DNA of 7,268 bases. Source: Dehalococcoidales bacterium. Lineage in GTDB: Bacteria > Chloroflexota > Dehalococcoidia > Dehalococcoidales > UBA2162. The stretch is from positions 1-7,268 of the forward strand of contig JAUSGV010000068.1 in NCBI GenBank assembly GCA_030648675.1, in the 5' to 3' direction. Position numbers and translations under genes: made by a program. Every line of letters starts with the position of its first letter. The stretch's first letter is position 1. Of this stretch, positions 1-4,436 are shown piece after piece. The notes beneath the pieces are model-generated. The model saw nothing but the letters and a program-made list of their open reading frames with translations, ran no database searches and was not told the DNA's origin.

Positions 1-298
1 GGTGGATCAATTTCTTGTTGATGCTGGTAAGGACGTCGGCCAGCTCAAACTCGCCCGCTTCACTCGCGATCTGGGCATGGAGGACGATCTGCAGCAGAAG
101 GTCCCCCAGCTCGACGCTCAGTTCCGGCCAGTCTTCTCTATCGATGGCCTCAAGCACCTCGTAGGACTCTTCCAGCAGGTGCTCCCGCAGCGAGGTGTGG
201 GTTTGTTCGCGGTCCCAGGGACAGCCTTCTTTCGAGCGGAGTTTGGCAACGATGTCGACGAGGGTTTTAAAGGTGCCCAGATTTTTTGGTGAGTCCAA
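1..298 (-). CDS. mazG: MazG-type nucleoside triphosphate pyrophosphohydrolase, N-terminal part (truncated by window edge)
   Basis: MazG enzymes hydrolyse (d)NTPs to NMP and pyrophosphate in the cytosol and clean non-canonical nucleotides. The visible 99 codons start SPKNLGTFKTLVDIVAKLRS and continue with the hallmark GCPWDREQTHTSLREHLLEE. The all-alpha MazG metal site is present: EExxE at E43/E44/E47 and ExxD at E63/D66 (ELGD). The frame runs off the left edge at KKLIH, where the family normally continues toward RHPHVF, so the C-terminal part is missing only because of the window boundary. The start is TTG at 298-296, chosen because an ideal AGGAGG (311-306) lies 7 nt upstream and no in-frame ATG precedes the conserved segment. 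Upstream at 424-504 lies a second, truncated copy of this gene start. Family call is sure; whether this is a long two-domain MazG or a short form cannot be seen. Confidence 0.93.
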   Translation of the reverse strand, partial: MDSPKNLGTFKTLVDIVAKLRSKEGCPWDREQTHTSLREHLLEESYEVLEAIDREDWPELSVELGDLLLQIVLHAQIASEAGEFELADVLTSINKKLIH

Positions 299-311
299 AG
301 TATTGCCTCCT

Positions 312-423
312 GATCAGGTATAGGTGACTAACAATTTAATTCACCCTCACCTAGCCTCTCCCGTCAAGGGAGAGGAAAGATGAAGGAGTCTCTCCCCCAA
401 GGGGAGAGAAACGGTCTGAATAG
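312..423. repeat. CACCCTCACC + CTCTCCC/GGGAGAG hairpin repeat, copy 1 (two hairpins)
   Basis: This spacer lies between the two mazG start copies. Arms CCTCTCCC (355-362) and GGGAGAGG (368-375) enclose GTCAA. A second hairpin, CTCTCCCC-CAA-GGGGAGAG, spans 390-408. The block from AATTTAATTCACCCTCACC through GGAGTC is shared with 2141-2199 upstream of fmt. The second hairpin has a split relative at 6800-6867. No gene is seen here apart from the read-through of the truncated mazG copy. Confidence 0.85.
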
Positions 424-504
424 TTCGAGCGCAGTTTGGCGACGATATCGACGAGGGTTTGAAAAATGCCTAAGTTGTCTGGCGAGTCCAAGATATTGCC
501 TCCT
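424..504 (-). pseudogene. Truncated duplicate of the mazG 5' end (ribosome binding site plus first 22 codons)
   Basis: These 81 bases align without gaps to 231-311, the ribosome binding site and first 22 codons of mazG, with 14 differences (67/81 identical). The copy keeps AGGAGG, the 7-nt spacer and the TTG start (491-489), and encodes DSPDNLGIFQTLVDIVAKLRS. Homology ends exactly after codon 22, where the frame enters C/T-rich repeat sequence and stops at TAG (353-351) after 46 codons. Six of the nine changed codons are synonymous; the replacements are K5D, T9I and K11Q. That suggests the fragment comes from a once-functional divergent mazG rather than from a recent local duplication that decayed neutrally. 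It could still be translated as a 46-residue leader peptide ahead of mazG, for which there is no evidence beyond the intact ribosome binding site. Confidence 0.85.
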
Positions 505-538
505 ACCACAATCCGAGTTAATCCTCTCTATCTCCCAT

Positions 539-640
539 AAATCCCTCTTAATCTCCCTTTTAAAAAGGGAGAACGTCCCCTCTTTGGCAAAGTCTGGATT
601 CCGTATGAGCGTGCGAATCGGAAAGGGATTAGGGAGATTT
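539..640. repeat. C/T-rich double-hairpin palindromic element, left copy, split by a 31-bp insert
   Basis: The element starts AAATCCCTCTTAATCTCCC and holds a hairpin CTCCC-TTTTAAAAA-GGGAG (553-571). A second hairpin follows, CCCTCTTTGGCAAAG (578-592) continuing at AGGGATTAGGGAGATTT (624-640). The outer ends AATCTCCC and GGGAGATT are inverted. Bases 593-623 break the second hairpin; without them it reads CCCTCTTTGGCAAAGAGGG, a perfect palindrome around the loop. The right end merges with the TAA stop (642-640) of the DUF559 gene. Similar sequence starts at 1021 and 6949. Confidence 0.85.
593..623 (-). repeat. 31-bp palindromic insert (CCGAT...CATACGG family) inside the left C/T-rich element
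   Basis: Read on the minus strand it begins TTCCGATTCGCACG, continues CTCATACGGAATCCAGA and is followed by CTTT of the host. The segment CCGATTCG...CTCATACGG matches the insert at 6803-6828. The 3' end 'GA' abutting CTTT matches the inserts at 2470-2495 and 6676-6699. Exact ends are inferred from the restored host hairpin. Confidence 0.7.
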
Positions 641-1011
641 TATTCTTTCGTAGAAGCGTTATTCATACTAGATAATATACTCTCAACTACACCGTGTATA
701 TTGGTCAGCACTTCGATATTGGTAAATCTCAACACTCTGAGTCCGAGATTTCTCAAATATCTGTCTCGCATGACGTCTTTCTTTGCTCCGGATTCTTCAA
801 GATGCTCGCTGCCATCGACCTCAACGACAAGTTTTGCCTTCGGACAGTAGAAATCGACGATATAGTTTCCAAGGGGCTTTTGCCGATAAAACCGGTATCC
901 GTTTATTTGGTCCACTCTTATTTTTGCCCACAGCCTAATTTCTGCATCGGTCATATTAGAACGAAGCCGGCGTGAAAGGTTTTTCAGATTTCCAGAGTAA
1001 GGTAGATTCAA
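640..1011 (-). CDS. DUF559 endonuclease-like protein (Vsr/PD-(D/E)XK-type fold), repeat-flanked
   Basis: A 123-residue protein with a full DUF559 domain (PF04480 type). An N-terminal arm, LSRRLRSNMTDAEIRLWAKIR (about residues 12-32), is followed by the core GYRFYRQKPLGNYIVDFYC and KLVVEVDGSEH. Candidate catalytic or metal residues are D53 (YIVDF), E64 and D66 (VEVDG) and H70; a C-terminal LRNLGLRVLRFTNIEV matches the family end. The family is related in fold to the very-short-patch-repair endonuclease. Its biological role is mostly unknown, so no function is asserted. The start is TTG at 1011-1009 with AGGAAG (1020-1015) upstream; an ATG at codon 20 would remove part of the conserved arm. The gene ends at 640-642 inside the end of one C/T-rich palindrome and starts 10 bp from another (1021 onward), so it is bounded flush by repeats on both sides. 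It has no operon partner and looks like an accessory insertion between mazG and fmt. Confidence 0.9.
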   Translation of the reverse strand: MNLPYSGNLKNLSRRLRSNMTDAEIRLWAKIRVDQINGYRFYRQKPLGNYIVDFYCPKAKLVVEVDGSEHLEESGAKKDVMRDRYLRNLGLRVLRFTNIEVLTNIHGVVESILSSMNNASTKE

Positions 1012-1020
1012 GCTCTTCCT

Positions 1021-1110
1021 AAAATCCCTCTTAATCTCCCTTTCTTAAAGGAAGAACATCCTTCTTTGTTAATCCCCCTCTATCTCCCCCGTATCAAGTA
1101 CGGGGCAGGC
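1021..1110. repeat. C/T-rich palindromic element, right copy, joined to a CCCCGTA/TACGGGG palindrome
   Basis: The copy begins AAAATCCCTCTTAATCTCCC (1021-1040), then a decayed hairpin CCTTTCTTAAAGG, then a second start TAATCCCCCTCTATCTCCC (1069-1087) that resembles 519-536. At 1087-1105 lies CCCCGTATCAAGTACGGGG, a 19-bp near-perfect palindrome followed by CAGGCT. The same 25 bp recur with one difference at 6767-6791. Read outward from the DUF559 gene, TAAAATCCCTCTTAATC mirrors the left element's TAAAATCTCCCTAATC. Confidence 0.8.
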
Positions 1111-1209
1111 TCTTCGGCGGAAGGACTCAGGATGGGCATAATACCCAGGATGACAAATTGGTCATGATGATTCTGGATTCCCGCTTTCGCGGGAATGACA
1201 AGGGAGCAA
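1111..1209. repeat. GGAAGGACTCAGGATG block and intact GGATTCCCG hairpin downstream of fmt
   Basis: GGAAGGACTCAGGATG (1119-1134) is identical to 2423-2438, and both are followed by related AGGATGACAA...TTCTGGATTCCCG sequence. The hairpin ATTCCCGCTTTCGCGGGAAT (1177-1196) has 8-bp perfect arms and no T-run, so it is not a classic terminator. It sits 13 bp past the fmt stop and may still protect or end that transcript. Confidence 0.85.
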
Positions 1210-2142
1210 CTAACTTGGGAGGACGGCTCCCAGGAAATCCCGCTGCCCGTTCAGGAAGGCGGCGGCAGTCATTTCCCGCTTACCTTCCAACTGCACCTGT
1301 AAAACGCCCAGGATGCCGTCCCCGGTGCCGATACCGAGTTTCCCCTCTCCCAGAGACACTACCTGCCCGGGTTTGACCGCTGTTGCGGCGGGTAAGGGCA
1401 CTGCCCGTGTTATCTTGACCTGCTTACCCTGCCAGCGGGTGTAGGTGCCCGGCCACGGGGTGAAAGCGCGGACGCGGAGTGAGATTTCTTTTGCCGGCAG
1501 CGACCAATCGATTTCGCCGTCTTCCTTTTCGAATTTACGGGTAAGAGTAGCCTGCGATTCATCCTGCGCCTGGGCGACAAGCTCTCCTTTCAGCCAGCGC
1601 GGTATGACGTCGAGCAGTAAATTGGCCCCGACGCGGGCAAGTTTGTCCGTCATCGAACCGGCCGTATCCAACAGCGAAATGGAAACCTGCGCCCGGGCCA
1701 GGACCGGCCCGGTATCCATGCCTTCGTCCAGCAGCATGACACTGACGCCGGTGAATTGGTTTCCGGCCAAAATGGCCGAGGCTACGGGAGATGCCCCGCG
1801 GAACCGGGGCAGCAGGGAAGGATGAATGTTTAGCACGCCATGCGGCGGCAGGGAAAGGACGCCCGAGGGCAGGATCTTGCCGTAGGCCGCGACGACGATG
1901 ACGTCGGGCCGAAAATCCGCAAGCTGCTGCACCGCGTCAGCCTGTTTCAGGCTAACGGGCTGCTCCACGCGAAGGCCGAGTGCAAGGGCGGCTCGCTTAA
2001 CCGGCGGCGCCAGCGGCATCCGTCCCCGGCCGGCTTCTTTATCCGGCTGGGTATAGACCGCAGCGACGTCGCAGCCATCGAGCACGAGCTGCTCGAGAGC
2101 CGGTACGGCAAACTGGGGAGTGCCCATGAAGACGATGCGCAA
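1210..2142 (-). CDS. fmt: Methionyl-tRNA formyltransferase
   Basis: Fmt transfers a formyl group from 10-formyl-THF to Met-tRNA(fMet) for translation initiation in the cytosol. The protein is 310 residues, the usual length. The N-terminal formyltransferase domain opens RIVFMGTPQFAVPAL. The signature NIHPSLLPRFRGASP carries catalytic N105 and H107, and D143 lies in GMDTGPVLA. The C-terminal domain (from about residue 205) includes the family sequence LRVRAFTPWPGTYT. The start is TTG (2142-2140), giving the standard N-terminus MRIVFMGTP; the only nearby ATG is internal to the GTP segment. The likely Shine-Dalgarno, GAGGGTG at about 2150-2156, lies inside the CACCCTCACC repeat abutting the start. 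The usual partner def is not upstream; here repeats and the divergent dnaA follow instead. No promoter could be identified with confidence. Confidence 0.98.
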   Translation of the reverse strand: MRIVFMGTPQFAVPALEQLVLDGCDVAAVYTQPDKEAGRGRMPLAPPVKRAALALGLRVEQPVSLKQADAVQQLADFRPDVIVVAAYGKILPSGVLSLPPHGVLNIHPSLLPRFRGASPVASAILAGNQFTGVSVMLLDEGMDTGPVLARAQVSISLLDTAGSMTDKLARVGANLLLDVIPRWLKGELVAQAQDESQATLTRKFEKEDGEIDWSLPAKEISLRVRAFTPWPGTYTRWQGKQVKITRAVPLPAATAVKPGQVVSLGEGKLGIGTGDGILGVLQVQLEGKREMTAAAFLNGQRDFLGAVLPS

Positions 2143-2199
2143 TTTTATTTCACCCTCACCTTCCCTCTCCCGTCAAGGGAGAGGGAAAAAGACGGAGTC
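2143..2199. repeat. CACCCTCACC + CCCTCTCCC/GGGAGAGGG hairpin repeat, copy 2, upstream of fmt
   Basis: The arms CCCTCTCCC (2163-2171) and GGGAGAGGG (2177-2185) enclose GTCAA, the same loop as copy 1 at 355-375. The shared block starts at AATTTTATTTCACCCTCACC, so the repeat begins at or within a few bases of the fmt start codon and forms its 5' leader. Confidence 0.85.
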
Positions 2200-2330
2200 C
2201 ATTCGACTTCCCCTTCGATGAACTCAGGGCTAAAGGCTCACCAGGGCAGGCTCTTGCCTCTCCGGCGCCCTGAGGGCACCCGTTATCCTTGCTGCTGCGG
2301 CAGGTTAAGGACTTTGGGAGAGAGAAAAGA
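2200..2330. repeat. Palindrome-rich intergenic filler with CTCAGGGC/GCCCTGAG dyad
   Basis: CTCAGGGC (2223-2230) and GCCCTGAG (2267-2274) are perfect 8-bp inverted arms. Between them is AGGGCAGGCTCTTGCCT, a smaller dyad. The GGCAGGCT motif also follows the palindromes at 1105 and 6785, and GGCAGGCTC occurs in the insert at 2536-2559. No coding sequence is evident. Confidence 0.55.
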
Positions 2331-2359
2331 CGCTGGATACCGGCTTTCGCCGGTATGGT
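2331..2359. repeat. GGATACCGG hairpin (compensated variant)
   Basis: ATACCGGCTTTCGCCGGTAT (2337-2356) has 8-bp perfect arms around TTTC. It has the same length and loop as ATTCCCGCTTTCGCGGGAAT, with paired changes in both arms. An identical copy lies at 2589-2608. Confidence 0.9.
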
Positions 2360-2405
2360 ACGGGATAAAGTGTTTCGCGATACAGATTATACACCCCTCA
2401 CCCAG

Positions 2406-2437
2406 ATCCTTCGTCCTTCATCGGAAGGACTCAGGAT
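2406..2437. repeat. ATCCT/AGGAT nested dyad with GTCCTTC/GAAGGAC core
   Basis: GTCCTTC (2413-2419) and GAAGGAC (2424-2430) are perfect arms, enclosed by ATCCT (2406-2410) and AGGAT (2433-2437). Its right half recurs at 1119-1134. Confidence 0.7.
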
Positions 2438-2460
2438 GACAAGTTGAGCAGGGTATTTCT

Positions 2461-2512
2461 GGATTCCCGTCCCGATTAATATACGGGATCTGCGACTTTC
2501 GCGGGAATGACA
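2461..2512. repeat. GGATTCCCG hairpin split by a 26-bp palindromic insert
   Basis: ATTCCCG (2463-2469) and CTTTCGCGGGAAT (2496-2508) join to the intact 20-mer seen at 1177-1196 once 2470-2495 is removed. The insert reads TCCCGATTAATATACGGGA then TCTGCGA. Its arms CCCGAT and ATACGGG pair with one bulged base. The copy at 6667-6714 is interrupted at the same position. Confidence 0.88.
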
Positions 2513-2520
2513 GATCAAAA

Positions 2521-2576
2521 TCTCCCCTCACCCCTCCTTCGGCAGGCTCAGGACAGGTTCTTTGGTAAAGAGGGGT
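2521..2576. repeat. C/T-rich hairpin split by a CTTCGGCAGGCTCAGGACAGG insert
   Basis: CCCCT (2531-2535) and CTTTGGTAAAGAGGGG (2560-2575) join, when 2536-2559 is removed, to a hairpin with nine-base arms, CCCCTCTTT and AAAGAGGGG. The 24-bp insert differs in sequence from the CCCGAT family but uses the same position directly 5' of CTTT. Confidence 0.75.
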
Positions 2577-2582
2577 AATACC

Positions 2583-2611
2583 TTCTGGATACCGGCTTTC
2601 GCCGGTATGGT
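2583..2611. repeat. GGATACCGG hairpin, second intact copy
   Basis: ATACCGGCTTTCGCCGGTAT at 2589-2608 is identical to 2337-2356. It is the last repeat before the unique dnaA promoter region. Confidence 0.9.
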
Positions 2612-2637
2612 TAATGGGGTCATTTTAACACCATTAA
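2611..2637. promoter_or_regulatory. 27-bp dyad TTAATGG-N13-CCATTAA at the edge of the dnaA upstream region
   Basis: The 7-bp arms (2611-2617 and 2631-2637) are perfect, followed by an A-run. No T-run follows on either strand, so it does not look like an intrinsic terminator. It could be a protein-binding site; no regulator is identified. The rest of 2638-2757 is unique, partly A-rich sequence with no gene. Confidence 0.35.
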
Positions 2638-2757
2638 AAAAATTTACCAACCGCCAACCCCGTCAAGTCTACGGACGCGAAAAATGGCAAAAAAACGAGC
2701 GCGAGAGACCCTGTAAATGCTATTAAAGGGGTAAAAGTAGCTGGCAATCCCCGACAA

Positions 2758-2791
2758 AACGGTTGCCGTTAAAAACCCCCGACACTATGCT
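2758..2791 (+). promoter_or_regulatory. Probable sigma-70-type dnaA promoter with a palindrome over the -35 box
   Basis: TTGCCG (2763-2768) and TATGCT (2786-2791) are separated by 17 bp, which is optimal for a housekeeping promoter. Transcription would start near 2798 and give a leader of about 80 nt. AACGG-TTG-CCGTT (2758-2770) is a perfect 13-bp palindrome covering the -35 box and is a plausible operator. The regulator is unknown. Confidence 0.5.
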
Positions 2792-2831
2792 ATTACCTGT
2801 CCCGATTTTCTTCGCAGGTCTCGCCCTGCAA

Positions 2832-2870
2832 CCAGAATTTTATTGAATTAAAATCTGGCTCAAAGGAGCC
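2832..2870 (+). promoter_or_regulatory. dnaA leader hairpins; second hairpin holds the Shine-Dalgarno
   Basis: Hairpin 1 is CCAGAATTTTA (2832-2842) with TAAAATCTGG (2849-2858), ten pairs and one bulged A. Hairpin 2 is GGCTC-AAAG-GAGCC (2857-2870) and contains the Shine-Dalgarno AAGGAG (2863-2868), 9 nt before the TTG start. The two hairpins share GG at 2857-2858, so they compete. Hairpin 2 is followed by CTTTTATTT and could also pass for a weak terminator. Translational or attenuation control of dnaA is inferred. Confidence 0.45.
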
Positions 2871-2877
2871 CTTTTAT

Positions 2878-4236
2878 TTGACCGAAAAACAATCGGCGCA
2901 GCATGTCTGGGAAGCTGCGCTTGGTGAATTACAACTACAAGTCAACAAATCCAATTACCATACCTGGCTGAAAGGGACCACCGGTCTGAACAGCCAGGAC
3001 GGACAGTTTATCATCGGCGTACCGAACACTTTCGTCGCCGAATACCTTGATAGAAATCAGCGGTCTCTAATTGAAAAGGTCCTTACCGACCTGACCCAGC
3101 AGGAAATGCGGGTCCAATTCCAGATCCACGACAGCCCCGCTAAAACATTGGTTCGTCCGGACAACCGGATAAAACCCGTTTCTCCGCACCAGGCGAGGAT
3201 GCCCCTGTTCAACCCCAAATACACCTTCGATTCTTTCGTCGTCGGCAACGGCAACCAGCTTGCCTTCGCCGCCGCTCATGGTATCGCGGAAAATCCCGGA
3301 CACAGTTACAATCCGCTGTTCATCCACGCCGGTCCCGGACTCGGCAAGACGCACCTCCTGCAGTCCATCGGCAATCTCGCCCAGGCCCACGACATGAAGG
3401 TCATCTACGTCAGTGCCGAGCAATACACCAATGAGTTGATGACCGCCCTGCGGGAAAAGAAAATGGAAGATTTCCGCGGCAAGTACCGCAACGCCGACAT
3501 GCTGCTTGTCGACGACATACAGTTCTTCAGCGGTAAAGAGCAAACCGGGGAAAGTTTCTTCCACACCTTCAACGAATTGCATAACTCGAGCCGCCAGATC
3601 GCCGTAACCAGCGACCAGCGGCCGAAGGACATCCCCAGCCTCCCGGAGCGCCTCCGCTCCCGCCTGGAGTGGGGCCTGGTCACCGACATCCAACCCCCCG
3701 ATTTCAAGACCCGGCTGGCCATCCTGCAAAACAAGGCCGATGAAAAAGGCATCGACGTGTCCGTCGACATCCTGGAAGTCATCGCTCTCCAGGTCCAACA
3801 GAACATCCGTGCCCTGGAGGGGGCGCTTAATCGGGTGATCGCCTACGCCAAGTTGATAAAGACGGGGTTGACGCCCGAACTGGTCAACCAGGCGCTGCGC
3901 GACGTCGCCGCCAATGAGGAGAAAAAAACGGTGACCCCGCTGCTGATCATCGAAGCGGTAGTGAACAGCTTCCAGTTGACCCCGACCGACCTGAAGAGCC
4001 GGAAGAAGGACGAGGCCACGGTGCTCGCCCGGCAGGTCGCCATGTATCTCATCCGGCAGGAGACCGATTGCTCTCTGGACGAAGTCGGTAAGGAACTGGG
4101 CGGCCGCAGTCCGGCCACGGTCAGTTATTCTTATCAAAAAATTGCGACTTCTCTTAATGATTGTCCGTCTTTGCAGCGGAAAGTTTTTGACATCCAACAG
4201 AGGCTATATACCGTTTCCGCTCCGGCCGGAAGGTAA
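2878..4236 (+). CDS. dnaA: Chromosomal replication initiator protein DnaA
   Basis: DnaA binds origin boxes, oligomerises with ATP and opens the duplex to load the helicase. The product is 452 residues, a typical length. Domain I (1-80) has the family pattern VWEAALGELQLQVNKSNYHTWLKGT. A short linker precedes the AAA+ core, which starts NPKYTFDSFVVGNGNQLAFAAA. Walker A is GPGLGKTH (152-159), Walker B LLVDDIQF with D212/D213, sensor I TSD (244-246), box VII ERLRSRLEWGL, and sensor II NIRALEGAL with R311. Domain IV ends in ARQVAMYLIRQETDCSLDEVGKELGGR, but the DNA-contact signature is GGRSPATVSYSYQKI instead of the usual GGRDHTTVxHAYxKI. The start is TTG with AAGGAG 9 nt upstream; it gives the correct N-terminus. 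It is followed by obg and nadD, so the context fits a replication/ribosome cluster. Confidence 0.98.
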   Translation: MTEKQSAQHVWEAALGELQLQVNKSNYHTWLKGTTGLNSQDGQFIIGVPNTFVAEYLDRNQRSLIEKVLTDLTQQEMRVQFQIHDSPAKTLVRPDNRIKPVSPHQARMPLFNPKYTFDSFVVGNGNQLAFAAAHGIAENPGHSYNPLFIHAGPGLGKTHLLQSIGNLAQAHDMKVIYVSAEQYTNELMTALREKKMEDFRGKYRNADMLLVDDIQFFSGKEQTGESFFHTFNELHNSSRQIAVTSDQRPKDIPSLPERLRSRLEWGLVTDIQPPDFKTRLAILQNKADEKGIDVSVDILEVIALQVQQNIRALEGALNRVIAYAKLIKTGLTPELVNQALRDVAANEEKKTVTPLLIIEAVVNSFQLTPTDLKSRKKDEATVLARQVAMYLIRQETDCSLDEVGKELGGRSPATVSYSYQKIATSLNDCPSLQRKVFDIQQRLYTVSAPAGR

Positions 4237-4241
4237 TTTTT
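4215..4241 (+). terminator. Weak candidate terminator overlapping the dnaA stop
   Basis: TTCCG (4215-4219) and CGGAA (4227-4231) can pair across CTCCGGC, followed by GGTAATTTTT. The stem is short and overlaps the TAA stop. Read-through into obg is equally possible. Confidence 0.25.
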
Positions 4242-4363
4242 AATAACCCGGCAAAACCTTCGATAGTTCCACCGGCGCTTTAATAACTCTTCCCCGGTTA
4301 GTCTGCAATATCCTCCTTCAGGACTAGTCCCTCGTCAGATTTCAAGACTAATTCAAGGTGTGT

Positions 4364-4380
4364 TAGTATTACTAATACTA
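4364..4380. promoter_or_regulatory. Perfect 17-bp palindrome upstream of obg, candidate operator
   Basis: TAGTATTA-C-TAATACTA has 8-bp perfect arms and lies about 57 bp before the obg start in the dnaA-obg gap. A weak promoter (TTCAAG 4341-4346, 17-bp spacer, TAGTAT 4364-4369) would place the palindrome over the -10 box. The size and position suit a dimeric repressor; no regulator is identified. The remainder of the 200-bp gap holds two TTTAATAACYC direct repeats (4239 and 4279) and no gene. Confidence 0.45.
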
Positions 4381-4436
4381 CCGTTCTATTTATTCTTTAA
4401 CCATAAACAAAATATAAGGATACGTTAATAAGTTAA

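Noticed and set aside
2..292. Plus-strand open frame of 96 codons at the left edge
   Set aside because: It is antisense to the mazG N-terminus, which carries GCPWDREQTH and EExxE motifs.
380..850. Plus-strand open frame of 156 codons across repeats and the DUF559 gene
   Set aside because: It crosses repeat hairpins and runs antisense to a conserved domain; no family features.
1177..1196. Rho-independent terminator of fmt
   Set aside because: The hairpin lacks a T-run, and identical hairpins occur at sites unrelated to gene ends.
2387..2395. Functional DnaA box TTATACACC
   Set aside because: It is a single near-match inside repeat sequence and there is no cluster; not called as an origin.
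3067..4197. Long open frame (376 codons) on the minus strand
   Set aside because: It lies wholly antisense to dnaA, whose protein is unmistakable; the antisense frame has no recognisable domain and reflects codon bias.
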